Source of the DNA: Nocardioides sp.
GTDB lineage: Bacteria > Actinomycetota > Actinomycetes > Propionibacteriales > Nocardioidaceae
Direction of reading: 5' to 3'
Length of the DNA: 64,000 nt
Assembly (NCBI GenBank): GCA_020636915.1
Contig: JACJWV010000010.1
Coordinates: 1 to 64,000, forward strand
Of this stretch, positions 16,916 to 25,818 are shown piece by piece. The stretch's first letter is position 1. Each line of letters begins with the position of its first letter. Below the pieces are notes generated by a model. It did no database searches and had not been told where the DNA came from. It was given only the letters and a program-made list of their open reading frames with translations. The position numbers and the translations under genes were made by a program.

Positions 16916-17003
16916 ACAACATCGAGCACGCTATCTCCTCGGTTCGCGGCCCGAAGTCGAACCCCGGAAGATTGAGGAAAACCTCAGCCTCTCAGCACCG
17001 TCC

Positions 17004-17009
17004 TAGGCT
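17004..17009 (+). promoter_or_regulatory. Leaderless-type -10 for the CoA-binding protein gene
   Basis: TAGGCT, 6 nt, then GTG 17016. The GGAG between is too close to the start to act as a ribosome binding site. Confidence 0.45.
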
Positions 17010-17015
17010 GGAGGC

Positions 17016-17423
17016 GTGGCGGACTGGCAGGACCCGGATTGGGTGCGGATGATGCTCGACGACTGCGACACCTGGGCAGTGGTCGGGCTGTCGGGCAACC
17101 CCGGCCGCACGGCGTACTCCATCGCGTCCCTGCTGCAGTCGCGCGGCAAGCGGATCGTCCCGGTCCATCCGTCGGCGCCGACGGTGCTCGGCGAGCAGGG
17201 CTACGCCACGCTCGCCGACGTCCCGTTCCCGATCGACGTGGTCGACGTCTTCCGGCGCTCGGAGGCCGCCGGCGAGTTCGCCGACCAGGCGGTGGCCGTC
17301 GGCGCTCGCGCGGTCTGGTTCCAGCTGGGCGTGGTCGACGAGGCCGCCTTCGCCCGGACCGTGGCCGCGGGAGTCCCCATGGTGATGGACACCTGCCCCG
17401 CCATCGAGTGGCGGCGGCGGTGA
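17016..17423 (+). CDS. CoA-binding (YccU-type) Rossmann protein
   Basis: This 135-residue single-domain protein has TWAVVGLSGNPGRTAYSIAS, RIVPVHPSAPTVLGEQGYAT, VDVVDVFRRSEAAGEFADQA, VWFQLGVVDEAAFARTVAAG and MDTCPAIEW. These match the succinyl-CoA-synthetase-alpha-like CoA_binding_2 family, including the conserved Cys near the end. The role in vivo is unknown; homologues bind CoA and may sense acyl-CoA or regulate metabolism. Its stop overlaps the next gene start (GTGA at 17420-17423), coupling it to the ribosome rescue factor. Confidence 0.9.
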   Translation: MADWQDPDWVRMMLDDCDTWAVVGLSGNPGRTAYSIASLLQSRGKRIVPVHPSAPTVLGEQGYATLADVPFPIDVVDVFRRSEAAGEFADQAVAVGARAVWFQLGVVDEAAFARTVAAGVPMVMDTCPAIEWRRR

Positions 17424-17854
17424 GCCGCGACCTCGTCGTCCCGCCCGGTCCGGGGCTGCCCGACGGCCTGGTGGTCCCGGCCGCCGAGCTCGTCGAGCGC
17501 TTCACCCGCTCGCCCGGCCCCGGCGGTCAGTCGGTGAACACCACCGACAGCCGCGTCGAGCTCGAGTACGACGTCGCGGCGTCGGCCGCCCTCAGCGACG
17601 CCCAACGGGCGCGCCTGCTGGCCCGCCTCCCCACCGCGCGGATCCGGGTAGTCGCGAGCGAGCACCGCTCCCAGACCCGCAACCGCGCTGCCGCGCGCGA
17701 ACGGCTGGCCGCGCAGCTGCGCGAGGGGCTCGCGCCCCCGCCGCCGCCGCGCCGGCCGACCCGGCCCACGCGCGGCTCCCAGCAGCGCCGCCTCGACGCG
17801 AAGAAGCAGCGGGGCCAGACCAAGGCCCTGCGCGGTCGGGTCAGCGACGGGTGA
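17420..17854 (+). CDS. arfB: Alternative ribosome-rescue factor ArfB (class I release-factor-like)
   Basis: ArfB hydrolyses peptidyl-tRNA on stalled non-stop ribosomes. This 144-residue protein has FTRSPGPGGQSVNTTDSRVE with the catalytic GGQ near residues 33-35, then RIRVVASEHRSQTRNRAAAR. A basic unstructured tail rich in Lys/Arg (TRGSQQRRLDAKKQRGQTKA) inserts into the empty mRNA channel in characterised homologues. It lacks the codon-recognition domain of RF1/RF2, as expected for the family. GTG 17420 overlaps the upstream stop. The 3' end overlaps the convergent methyltransferase gene by 14 nt. Confidence 0.93.
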   Translation: MSRDLVVPPGPGLPDGLVVPAAELVERFTRSPGPGGQSVNTTDSRVELEYDVAASAALSDAQRARLLARLPTARIRVVASEHRSQTRNRAAARERLAAQLREGLAPPPPPRRPTRPTRGSQQRRLDAKKQRGQTKALRGRVSDG

Positions 17855-18662
17855 CCCGGGCGCGCACCACGTGCGCGTCGCCCTCGGACCCACCGGGTGG
17901 CAGCCCGAGGTAGCGAGCCCGGATCTCCCGGCGCCCGATGTCCTCGATCTCGTCGAAGCCGGCGTCCCTCAGCAGGGCGTGCACGTGCTCCTGGTCCCGG
18001 CCGGGCACGAGCGGTTCGCCCGCCTGCGCGACGTGCGCCTCCAGCGTCGCCCGGTCCGACCGGGCCGCGGCAGGCGCGTCCTCGACCGCCTTCATGTAGT
18101 CGAGCACGACCTCCCCGTCAGGAACCGCCGCGACCACGGCCAGCGTGGCCCGGACCGCGTCATCGGACAGGTAGGGCACCACCCCGAGCCAGAGGAAGAA
18201 CGCCGGCCGGGCGGCGTCGAACCCCGCCTCGACGAGACGCTCGGCCAGCGAGTCCCGCTCGAAGTCGACCGCGACGAACCGGACCTCGTCCGGCACCTCG
18301 ATGCCGACCTCGACCAGCTGCTCGCGCTTCCACGCGCCGGTGGCCGGGTGGTCGACCTCGAAGACCCGCGTCCCTGGGAAGGGGTTGCGATAGGCGAAGG
18401 TGTCCAGGCCGGCGCCGAGCACCACCACCTGGCGGGTGCCGCGCGCCACCGCTGCCGCGAGTGAGTCCTCGGCGAAGCGGTGCCGCACGGCGATGAAGAG
18501 CCGCAGGCGCGGCTGGTTCCACGCCCGGTCGGGCAGCCGGTCCTCGCCGAGGATCTGCCGGGCGAGCGGATCGGTGAAGATGCGGGGCTCGTCGACCTCC
18601 TGGTGCACCGCGCGCAGCGCGGCCGCCCCGAACGCCGTCCGGCTCGGCTCACCCTCCCGCAC
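17841..18662 (-). CDS. Class I SAM-dependent methyltransferase (TIGR00027/LCMT-like family)
   Basis: This 273-residue protein starts at GTG 18662, six nt after the metG stop. The family pattern is clear: SRTAFGAAALRAVHQEVDEP, DPLARQILG, then the SAM site RQVVVLGAGLDTFAYRNPFP and VFEVDHPATGAWKREQL. FVAVDFERDSLAERLVEAGF and FFLWLGVVPYLSDDAVRATL follow. These resemble leucine carboxyl methyltransferase-like enzymes that are expanded in actinobacteria. The substrate is unknown. It probably shares a transcript with metG. Confidence 0.9.
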   Translation of the reverse strand: MREGEPSRTAFGAAALRAVHQEVDEPRIFTDPLARQILGEDRLPDRAWNQPRLRLFIAVRHRFAEDSLAAAVARGTRQVVVLGAGLDTFAYRNPFPGTRVFEVDHPATGAWKREQLVEVGIEVPDEVRFVAVDFERDSLAERLVEAGFDAARPAFFLWLGVVPYLSDDAVRATLAVVAAVPDGEVVLDYMKAVEDAPAAARSDRATLEAHVAQAGEPLVPGRDQEHVHALLRDAGFDEIEDIGRREIRARYLGLPPGGSEGDAHVVRARVTRR

Positions 18663-18668
18663 GGGCGC

Positions 18669-20471
18669 TCACTCTGCCAGCCGCGCGAGCTCCTCGTCGA
18701 CCACGGACGGGTCGAGCTTGGTGAAGATCGGCGTCGGCTTGCCGACCGGCGTGCCCGGCACGATCTGCCGGCGCTCCCACCCGGGGACACCGGAGTACTC
18801 ACCGGTGATGATCGGGTACGGCGCCCCGCCGTCGAGGTCGTCGACCTCCTCGATGCGAGGCATCGGCGCGACCTCGCCGGCGCCGCCGAGCGCCTTGTCG
18901 ACCTCGTTGGCGGCGAACGGCAGGAACGGGCTCAGCACCAGGTTGAGGTCGGCCACGCACTGGGCGACGACGTGCAGGATCGTCCCGAGCCGCTCCGGGT
19001 CTTCCTTGATCTTCCAGGGCTCGGTGTCCGAGACGTACTTGTTGACGTCGGCCACGGCGCGCATCGCCTCGCCGATCGCCTGCTTCTGACGGTGGCGGGC
19101 GATCAGGTCGCCCACCGTGTCGAAGGTCGACCCGACCCGGTCGAGCAGCGCCTGGTCGTCGGCCGTCAGCTCGCCGGCCTTCGGGATCTCGCCGAAGTTC
19201 TTCGCGATCAGGTTCGCGGTGCGGTTGACCAGGTTGCCCCACCCGGCGACCAGCTCGTCGTTGGTGCGCCGGACGAACTCCGACCAGGTGAAGTCGGCGT
19301 CCTGGCTCTCGGGGCCGGCCGCGGCCACGAAGTAGCGGAACGCGTCGGGCTGGTAGCGGCTGAGGAGGTCACGCACGTAGATCACGACCCGCTTGGACGA
19401 GGAGAACTTCTTGCCCTCCATCGTCAGGAACTCCGAGCTGACGACCTCGGTGGGCAGGTTGAGCTCGCCGAGCTCGCGGGGGGTGCCGCCCCTCGCGCCC
19501 TTGCCTCCGTAGGCCAGCAGCTCGGCCGGCCAGATCTGGCTGTGGAAGGTGATGTTGTCCTTGCCCATGAAGTAGTAGGACAGGGCGTCAGGATCGTTCC
19601 ACCACTCGCGCCAGCGCTCCGAGTCGCCGATCCGGCGGGCCCACTCGATGCTCGCCGAGAGGTAGCCGATGACCGCGTCGAACCACACGTAGAGCTTCTT
19701 GGTCGGGTTCTCCCGCCACCCGTCGAGAGGGACGGCGATGCCCCAGTCGATGTCGCGCGTCATCGCCCGTGGCCGGATCTCCTCGAGGATGTTCTGGCTG
19801 AAGCGGATCACGTTCGGCCGCCACAGACCGGTCGCCGCCCGCTCGTCGAGCCACTCCCCCAACGCGTCGGCGAGGGCGGGCAGGTCGAGGAAGAAGTGCT
19901 GGGTCTCGATGAACTCCGGCGTCTCCCCGTTGATCTTCGAGCGCGGCTCGATGAGGTCGTGCGGATCGAGCTGGTTGCCGCAGTTGTCGCACTGGTCGCC
20001 CCGCGCGCCGTCGTACCCGCAGATCGGGCAGGTGCCCTCGATGTAGCGGTCGGGCAGCGTGCGGCCGGTCGACGGCGAGATGGCGCCGTACGTCGTCTGC
20101 TCGACGAAGTAGCCGTTCTCGTAGACACCCAGGAACAGCTCCTGCACCACGGCGTGGTGGTTGCGGGTCGTGGTGCGGGTGTACAGGTCGTAGGTCAGGC
20201 CCAGGCTCGCCAGGTCCTCGGCGATGATCCGGTGGTTGCGGTCGGCGAGCTCCTGGGGCGTCAGGCCCTCCTCCGCGGCCGCGATGAGGATGGGCGTGCC
20301 GTGCTCGTCGGAGCCGGAGACCATCAGCACGTCGTGGCCCGCCATCCGCATGTACCGGCTGAAGACGTCGGAGGGCACGCCGAAACCGGCCACGTGGCCG
20401 ATGTGACGCGGGCCGTTGGCGTACGGCCAGGCGACGGCGCTGAGCACCTTGGACGGGGGGACCTTGCTCAC
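18669..20471 (-). CDS. metG: Methionyl-tRNA synthetase
   Basis: Charges tRNA-Met with methionine, an essential step. This 600-residue class I synthetase has the HIGH motif as HIGH at residues 23-26, a zinc knuckle CPICGYDGARGDQCDNCG near 143-160, the editing/anticodon helix WGNLVNRTANLIAKNFGEIP, and the second signature as KKFSSSKR near 345-350 (KFSSS in place of KMSKS, common in this subfamily). GTG 20471 lies 6 nt after a -10-like TAGGAT, so it is probably leaderless and no T-box is seen. The C-terminal EMAPII-like dimerisation domain is absent. Confidence 0.97.
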   Translation of the reverse strand: MSKVPPSKVLSAVAWPYANGPRHIGHVAGFGVPSDVFSRYMRMAGHDVLMVSGSDEHGTPILIAAAEEGLTPQELADRNHRIIAEDLASLGLTYDLYTRTTTRNHHAVVQELFLGVYENGYFVEQTTYGAISPSTGRTLPDRYIEGTCPICGYDGARGDQCDNCGNQLDPHDLIEPRSKINGETPEFIETQHFFLDLPALADALGEWLDERAATGLWRPNVIRFSQNILEEIRPRAMTRDIDWGIAVPLDGWRENPTKKLYVWFDAVIGYLSASIEWARRIGDSERWREWWNDPDALSYYFMGKDNITFHSQIWPAELLAYGGKGARGGTPRELGELNLPTEVVSSEFLTMEGKKFSSSKRVVIYVRDLLSRYQPDAFRYFVAAAGPESQDADFTWSEFVRRTNDELVAGWGNLVNRTANLIAKNFGEIPKAGELTADDQALLDRVGSTFDTVGDLIARHRQKQAIGEAMRAVADVNKYVSDTEPWKIKEDPERLGTILHVVAQCVADLNLVLSPFLPFAANEVDKALGGAGEVAPMPRIEEVDDLDGGAPYPIITGEYSGVPGWERRQIVPGTPVGKPTPIFTKLDPSVVDEELARLAE

Positions 20472-20477
20472 CCGCCA

Positions 20478-20483
20478 ATCCTA
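20478..20483 (-). promoter_or_regulatory. Leaderless-type -10 for metG
   Basis: Minus-strand TAGGAT, then 6 nt, then GTG 20471. Confidence 0.45.
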
Positions 20484-20542
20484 GGGACTCGACGCCACCG
20501 GGTTTCGGCCGGTGCTCGAGGCGCGGGCCTCGGCCTCCAGGC

Positions 20543-21097
20543 TCAGACGGATCGGCCGGCGAACGCCGCGAGGCGCTCATAGGGGCCGGCGCCGTCGGGC
20601 GCGGGCTGCTCCTCGCCGAAGACCGGCCCGCGGCGCTCCGGGGTGAGGTTGGCCTGGAGGAAGGCCAGGGCCCGTTCCGCGACCGCCGGGTCGAGCTGCG
20701 CGACCGGGTAGCCGATGGTGCGGGCCACGTCCCAGGTGTGCAGCGCGAGCTCGGCCGTCTGCATGTCGACGGGCACCGGGGCGTCCCCCGCCGCGTCGTC
20801 CGAGCCGTGCTCGTGCCAGGCGTGGACGAGGTCGTCGCCCGCGACGCGGAACGTCGGACCCCACTCCTCGGCGACGTGCGGTGGGGCCGCGGCCCAGTCG
20901 ACCTCCTCGCCGCGCATCATGGCCACGAACTGCCGGGGCGACTGGCACAGGTGGTCGGCGAGTGCCGCCAGGTCCCAGTCCTCGCACGGGGTGCTCGACC
21001 CCAGGGCGTCGCGGTGCACGTGGTCGAGCACGTCACCGGCCTGGTCCACCGCCCGGGACAGCACCCGGACCTCCTCACCCCACCTGTCGCGCGTCAT
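20543..21097 (-). CDS. TIGR03086-type DinB/mycothiol-dependent enzyme-fold protein
   Basis: This 184-residue protein has STPCEDWDLAALADHLCQSP near its N-terminus and MQTAELALHTWDVARTIGYP centrally. These are the metal-binding His/Glu/Asp blocks of the MDMPI-N/TIGR03086 group. Some members are mycothiol-dependent isomerases or S-transferases; most are uncharacterised. An Asp/Pro-rich loop (DDAAGDAPVPVD) precedes the metal helix. It starts at ATG 21097, 6 nt after TAACTT, so it is probably leaderless. Its presence fits a mycothiol-producing actinobacterium. Confidence 0.88.
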   Translation of the reverse strand: MTRDRWGEEVRVLSRAVDQAGDVLDHVHRDALGSSTPCEDWDLAALADHLCQSPRQFVAMMRGEEVDWAAAPPHVAEEWGPTFRVAGDDLVHAWHEHGSDDAAGDAPVPVDMQTAELALHTWDVARTIGYPVAQLDPAVAERALAFLQANLTPERRGPVFGEEQPAPDGAGPYERLAAFAGRSV

Positions 21098-21103
21098 GAG
21101 GCC

Positions 21104-21109
21104 AAGTTA
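21104..21109 (-). promoter_or_regulatory. Leaderless-type -10 for the TIGR03086 gene
   Basis: Minus-strand TAACTT, then 6 nt, then ATG 21097. Confidence 0.4.
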
Positions 21110-21137
21110 TTGCGGCCCCCGGGGCAAGTCGAGCGGA

Positions 21138-21737
21138 TCAGGTGAAGTCGAGGGGCTCGGTCCGGCTGCGCTTGAGCTCGTAGAAGTGCGGGTAGTCCGA
21201 CAGCGTCACGCAGGCGTCCCAGAGGCGGCCGGCGTCCTCGCCGCGCGGCGCCTTCGAGATGACCGGACCGAAGAAGGCACGCCCGTTGAACGCGATGGTC
21301 GGCGTGCCGACCTCGTTGCCCACCTGGTTCATCCCGCGCTCGTGGGAGGCCGCGATCGCCTCGTCGTACGACGGGTCGTCCATCGCGTCGGCCAGGGCGG
21401 CGTCGAGCCCGGCCTCCTCGAGGGCGGCCTCGATCATCGCGCGGTCCTTCTCCTGCTTCTCCAGGTGGATGCGGTTGCCCATCGCCGTGTAGAGCGGGAG
21501 CAGGACCTCCTTGCCGTACTTCTGCTCGGCGGCCATCAGCACCCGGACCGGCTGCCACGCCGTGGACAGGAACCGCCGGTAGTCGTCGGAGATGTCCTTG
21601 TCCTGGTTGAGGTACGCCAGGCTCATGATGTGCCAGGTGACCTGGATGTCACGCACCTGCTCGACCTCGAGCATCCAGCGCGAGGTGATCCAGGCGAACG
21701 GGCAGGCCGGGTCGAACCAGAAGTCAGCATCGCTCAT
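21138..21737 (-). CDS. DsbA-fold oxidoreductase related to mycothiol-dependent nitroreductase (Rv2466c-like)
   Basis: This 199-residue cytoplasmic thioredoxin-fold protein begins FWFDPACPFAWITSRWMLEV. This matches the DsbA-family subgroup of mycobacterial Rv2466c, a mycothiol-dependent reductase. The active-site position reads CPFA, so only the first Cys is present, compared with the CPWC I recall for Rv2466c; a monothiol mechanism is possible. VGTPTIAFNGRAFFGPVISK supplies the cis-Pro loop. The helical insert (EKDRAMIEAALEEAGLDAAL) is typical. ATG 21737 is the start, and it follows the ChrA stop by 38 nt on the same strand. Confidence 0.87.
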   Translation of the reverse strand: MSDADFWFDPACPFAWITSRWMLEVEQVRDIQVTWHIMSLAYLNQDKDISDDYRRFLSTAWQPVRVLMAAEQKYGKEVLLPLYTAMGNRIHLEKQEKDRAMIEAALEEAGLDAALADAMDDPSYDEAIAASHERGMNQVGNEVGTPTIAFNGRAFFGPVISKAPRGEDAGRLWDACVTLSDYPHFYELKRSRTEPLDFT

Positions 21738-21775
21738 GTCGGGGGAACGATCCGGACCACGGTCCGCATTCCCCG

Positions 21776-23131
21776 TCAGGTCACCAGGGCCAGTCCCAGG
21801 CCGGCGAGCCCGCAGACCCCGAGGGTGCGCAGGACCGGCCAGCGCAGGCCGAAGACGAGGACCGCGCCGAGGGCCCCGAGCGCGGCCGGTTGCCACTGGA
21901 ACGACGACCACACCGGCACCAGCAGCCCGAGGTGCTCCCAGCCGATCCGTTCGGCCTCGGCGAAGAGCGTGTGCACCGTGAAGTAGAGCGCGAGGTTGGC
22001 GATCACCCCGACCACCGCGGCGCTCACCCCGGTCAGCGCGGCGGCGAGCGTCTCGTTCCCGCGCAGCCGCTCGACGTAGGGCGCGCCGAGGAAGACGAAG
22101 AGGAAGCACGGCACGAACGTCACCCACACGACCAGCACCGACGCGAGCACCGCCGCCGCCCACGGGTCCAGGCTCCCGGGATCGCGGAAGGCGCCGAGGA
22201 AGGCGACGAACTGCACGACCATGATCAGCGGCCCGGGCGTGGTCTCGGCGAGCGCGAGCCCGCGCACCATCTCCTGGGCGGTGAGCCAGCCGTAGTGCTC
22301 GACCGCCGCCTGCGCGACGTACGACAGCACGGCGTAGGCGCCACCGAAGGTCACCAACGCCATCCCGCCGAAGAAGAGGCCCTGCTCGGTGAAGACCGTG
22401 CGCTGCCCGCCGGCGAGGGCGTACGCCGCGGCGACCGGCGCCGCCCAGAGGACCAGGCCGACCGCGAGGTAGCCGAGCGAGCGTCGCGCGGAGCGCGGGG
22501 TCGTGTGCAGCGCGTCGTCGGGGATGAGGGGCGGCCGCCCGTCGGCCGGCTCCGCCGGCTCCGGGAGGCGGGTGAGGCCCGGGCGCCAGCGGCCCAGCAG
22601 CCAGCCGGCGACGCCGGACGCCAGCACCACGACGGGGAAGGGCACGCCGAGCACGGCGAGCGCGAGGAACGCCCCGAGCGCCAGCACCAGCAGCACCCGG
22701 TTGAGCACGGCGCGGCGACCCAGGCGCAGGACGGCCTGCACCACGATCGGGATGACTGCGGCGGCCAGGCCGAGGAGCACCCCGGTCACCAGCGTCGAGT
22801 CGCCGTGGGCGACGTACACCCACGACAGCGCCAGGATCGTGATGAAGCCGGGGAGCACGAAGAGCACCCCGGCGACCAGGCCGCCGACCCAGCCGTTGAG
22901 CAGCCAGCCGCTGTAGACGGCCAGCTGCTGGGCCTCGGGACCCGGCAGGAGCATGCAGTAGCTCATCGCGTGGAGGAACCGGCGCTCACCGATCCAGCGG
23001 CGCTCCTCGACCAGCTCGCGGTGCATCACCGCGATCTGGCCGGCCGGCCCGCCGAAGGTCTGCCACGAGATGAGGAACCACGTCCGCACGGCCGTGCGGA
23101 GGGGGACGACGTTCCTGCCTTCGTCGGTCAC
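21776..23131 (-). CDS. chrA: Chromate transporter (CHR family, long-chain form)
   Basis: CHR proteins export chromate. This 451-residue member has two homologous halves. The first holds LISWQTFGGPAGQIAVMHRE, RFLHAMSYCMLLPGPEAQQL, AVYSGWLLNGWVGGLVAGVL and FVLPGFITILALSWVYVA. The second holds FGGAYAVLSYVAQAAVEHYG, EMVRGLALAETTPGPLIMVV, QFVAFLGAF and FVPCFLFVFLGAPYVERLRG. About ten membrane segments are seen. GTG 23131 is preceded by AGGAGG at good spacing; upstream in-frame sequence crosses the divergent pepN start and is not real. Confidence 0.95.
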   Translation of the reverse strand: MTDEGRNVVPLRTAVRTWFLISWQTFGGPAGQIAVMHRELVEERRWIGERRFLHAMSYCMLLPGPEAQQLAVYSGWLLNGWVGGLVAGVLFVLPGFITILALSWVYVAHGDSTLVTGVLLGLAAAVIPIVVQAVLRLGRRAVLNRVLLVLALGAFLALAVLGVPFPVVVLASGVAGWLLGRWRPGLTRLPEPAEPADGRPPLIPDDALHTTPRSARRSLGYLAVGLVLWAAPVAAAYALAGGQRTVFTEQGLFFGGMALVTFGGAYAVLSYVAQAAVEHYGWLTAQEMVRGLALAETTPGPLIMVVQFVAFLGAFRDPGSLDPWAAAVLASVLVVWVTFVPCFLFVFLGAPYVERLRGNETLAAALTGVSAAVVGVIANLALYFTVHTLFAEAERIGWEHLGLLVPVWSSFQWQPAALGALGAVLVFGLRWPVLRTLGVCGLAGLGLALVT

Positions 23132-23195
23132 CGGCACATCCTCCTGGACGAATCGGCTTTCGGTGCGCGACCCCCTGGGTGGCAGGATGCACGGC

Positions 23196-25757
23196 ATGCC
23201 TGGAACCAACCTCACCCGGGACGAGGCCGCCACCCGCGCCTCCCTCCTGGACGTCACGTCGTACGCCATCGACCTGGACCTCACGACGGGCGCTCTGTCC
23301 GATTCCCCGGGAACCTTCGGATCGACCACGACGATCCGCTTCACCTGCACCGAGCCCGGCGCCGAGACGTTCGCGGACCTCGTGGACGCGACCGTCCACG
23401 AGATCACGCTCAACGGTCGCTCGATCGACCCGGCGACGGCGTACGCCGACAGCCGGATCGCGCTGACCGACCTGGCCGCCGACAACGAGCTGGTGGTGCG
23501 CGCGGACTGCACGTACTCCCGCACGGGCGAGGGCCTGCACCGGTTCGTCGACCCCGCCGACGACCGGGTCTACACCTACTCGCAGTTCGAGGTGCCGGAC
23601 GCCCGCCGCGTCTACACGACCTTCGAGCAGCCCGACCTCAAGGCGCCCTTCACCTTCACGGTCACCGCCCCGGAGGGCTGGAAGGTCGTGTCGAACTCCC
23701 CGTCGCCCGAGCCCGAGCCCGCCGGCGACGGCAAGGCCGTGTGGCGCTTCGCCCCGACCAAGCCGCTGTCGACCTACGTGACCGCCATCGTCGCCGGTGA
23801 GTACCACGAGGTGCAGCACGTCTACCACGGCAAGCACGGCGACATCCCGCTGGGCCACTACTGCCGCCAGTCGCTCGTCGAGCACCTCGACGTCGACGAG
23901 CTCGTGAAGGTCACCGAGCAGGGCTTCGGCTACTTCGAGGACGCGTTCGACTACCCCTACCCCTTCGGCAAGTACGACCAGCTCTACGTGCCGGAGTACA
24001 ACATGGGCGCGATGGAGAACGCCGGCTGCGTCACGCTCCGCGACGAGTACCTCCCGCGCAGCCGCCAGGACCGCGCGTTCTACGAGTTCCGGGTCGAGGT
24101 CATCCTCCACGAGATGGCGCACATGTGGTTCGGCGACCTGGTGACGATGAAGTGGTGGGACGATCTCTGGCTCAACGAGTCGTTCGCCGAGTGGGCCTGC
24201 TACCACGCGGCCGTCGAGGCCACCGAGTTCACCGAGGTGTGGACCGGGTTCACCAACGCCCGCAAGAACTGGGCCTACCGCCAGGACCAGCTCCCCAGCA
24301 CGCACCCGATCGCGGCTGACAACGTCGACCTGCGCGCGGTCGAGGTCAACTTCGACGGGATCACCTACGCCAAGGGCGCCTCGGTGCTCAAGCAGCTGGT
24401 GGCCTGGGTCGGGCTCGAGAACTTCCTCGTCGGCGTGCGCGACTACTTCAAAGCGCACGAGTTCGGCAACACCGAGTTCTCGGACCTGCTCGCCGCGCTG
24501 GAGAAGTCCTCGGGCCGCGACCTGGACTCGTGGGCGCAGGAGTGGCTCCAGACCTCGGGCGTGAACACGCTGGCCGCAGAGTTCGAGCTCGCCGAGGACG
24601 GCACGTACTCGTCCTTCGCCGTGCGGCAGTCCGCCCACCCCGACTTCCCGACGCTGCGCCGGCACCGGCTCGGCATCGGCCTCTACGACGCCGTGGACGG
24701 CCGCCTGGTCCGGCGTACGTCGCTGGAGACCGACGTCAGCGGCGAGCTGACCGAGGTCGCCGAGCTGGTCGGGCAGCAGCAGCCCGACCTGCTGCTGCTC
24801 AACGAGGGCGACCTCGCCTACGCCAAGATCCGCCTCGACGAGCGCTCGCTCGCCACCGTCGTCGGCGGCCTGGCGACCCTGGACGACTCGCTGGCGCGGG
24901 CGCTGTGCTGGGGCGCGGCCTGGGACATGACCCGCGACGCCGAGATGAGCGCGACCGACTTCGTCGCGCTGGTGCTCAGCAGCATCGGCAGCGAGACCGA
25001 CGCGTTCGGCGTCTCCCGGATCCCCGGGTACGCCGCGCTCGCCAGCACCCTCTACACCGCCCCGGCCCACCGCGACGCGGTGCGCGCCACCTGGGAGCAG
25101 GGGCTGCGCACGCTGCTCGAGGCCGCCGAGGCCGGCAGCGACCACCAGCTGTCCTTCGCCCGGGCCTACGCCGGCGCCGCCCACAGCGAGGGCGCGCTCG
25201 CCGACCTCGAGGGCCTGCTCGACGGCTCGGTCTCGTTCGACGGCCTGGCGGTGGACGCCGACCTGCGCTGGACGCTGCTGAAGGCCCTGGCCCGCAACGG
25301 CCGCGCCGACGCGGACCGGATCGCGGCCGAGCTCGAGCGCGACAACACGATCTCCGGCCAGGAGCAGGCAGCGGCCGCCCGGGCGATGCGTCCCACCGCC
25401 GAGGCCAAGGCCGAGGCCTGGGAGATCGCGATGGTGCGCGACGACGTGCCCAACGAGACCCAGCGCAGCGTCGTGCTGGCCTTCCAGCAGTACGGACAGG
25501 ACGAGGTGCTGGCGCCGTACGTCGAGAAGTACCTCGCGGCCGCCGACACGATGTGGGAGGACAAGGGCACGCAGCGCGCCTCGACCGCGCTGGAGTTCAT
25601 CTTCCCCAAGCAGCTCGCGAGCCAGGAGCTGCTCGACCGGGTCGATGCGTGGCTGGAGTCGTCCGAGGCGAACCCGGCCGCCAAGCGCTACGTCCGTGAG
25701 GGCCGGGCCGACGTCGCCCGCGCGCTGGCGGCGCAGGAGCGGGACGCGCACGGCTGA
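23196..25757 (+). CDS. pepN: Aminopeptidase N (M1 family zinc metallopeptidase)
   Basis: Removes N-terminal residues from peptides in the cytosol. At 853 residues it has the typical actinobacterial length. The substrate-binding motif YNMGAMENAGCVTLRD lies near residues 267-282. The zinc site is ILHEMAHMWFGDLV, about residues 302-315 (HExxH), with the third ligand in LWLNESFAEWACY. FDGITYAKGASVLKQL and the long helical ERAP1-like C-terminal region follow. I chose ATG 23196 (MPGTNLTRDEA); ATG 23187 is also possible. It is divergent from chrA across 64 nt and followed by a 13-bp hairpin. Confidence 0.96.
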   Translation: MPGTNLTRDEAATRASLLDVTSYAIDLDLTTGALSDSPGTFGSTTTIRFTCTEPGAETFADLVDATVHEITLNGRSIDPATAYADSRIALTDLAADNELVVRADCTYSRTGEGLHRFVDPADDRVYTYSQFEVPDARRVYTTFEQPDLKAPFTFTVTAPEGWKVVSNSPSPEPEPAGDGKAVWRFAPTKPLSTYVTAIVAGEYHEVQHVYHGKHGDIPLGHYCRQSLVEHLDVDELVKVTEQGFGYFEDAFDYPYPFGKYDQLYVPEYNMGAMENAGCVTLRDEYLPRSRQDRAFYEFRVEVILHEMAHMWFGDLVTMKWWDDLWLNESFAEWACYHAAVEATEFTEVWTGFTNARKNWAYRQDQLPSTHPIAADNVDLRAVEVNFDGITYAKGASVLKQLVAWVGLENFLVGVRDYFKAHEFGNTEFSDLLAALEKSSGRDLDSWAQEWLQTSGVNTLAAEFELAEDGTYSSFAVRQSAHPDFPTLRRHRLGIGLYDAVDGRLVRRTSLETDVSGELTEVAELVGQQQPDLLLLNEGDLAYAKIRLDERSLATVVGGLATLDDSLARALCWGAAWDMTRDAEMSATDFVALVLSSIGSETDAFGVSRIPGYAALASTLYTAPAHRDAVRATWEQGLRTLLEAAEAGSDHQLSFARAYAGAAHSEGALADLEGLLDGSVSFDGLAVDADLRWTLLKALARNGRADADRIAAELERDNTISGQEQAAAARAMRPTAEAKAEAWEIAMVRDDVPNETQRSVVLAFQQYGQDEVLAPYVEKYLAAADTMWEDKGTQRASTALEFIFPKQLASQELLDRVDAWLESSEANPAAKRYVREGRADVARALAAQERDAHG

Positions 25758-25782
25758 GCACGAGTCGGGGACGGGTTCGTGG

Positions 25783-25818
25783 GGGTCGGCGTGAGCTGGT
25801 GGTGACTCACGCCGACCC
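25783..25818 (+). terminator. 13-bp perfect hairpin after pepN
   Basis: Arms 25783-25795 (GGGTCGGCGTGAG) and 25806-25818 pair perfectly with a 10-nt loop, starting 25 nt after the pepN stop. Confidence 0.7.

Noticed and set aside
18669..20471. T-box or other riboswitch upstream of metG
   Set aside because: The -10-like site is 6 nt from the start codon, leaving no leader for a riboswitch.
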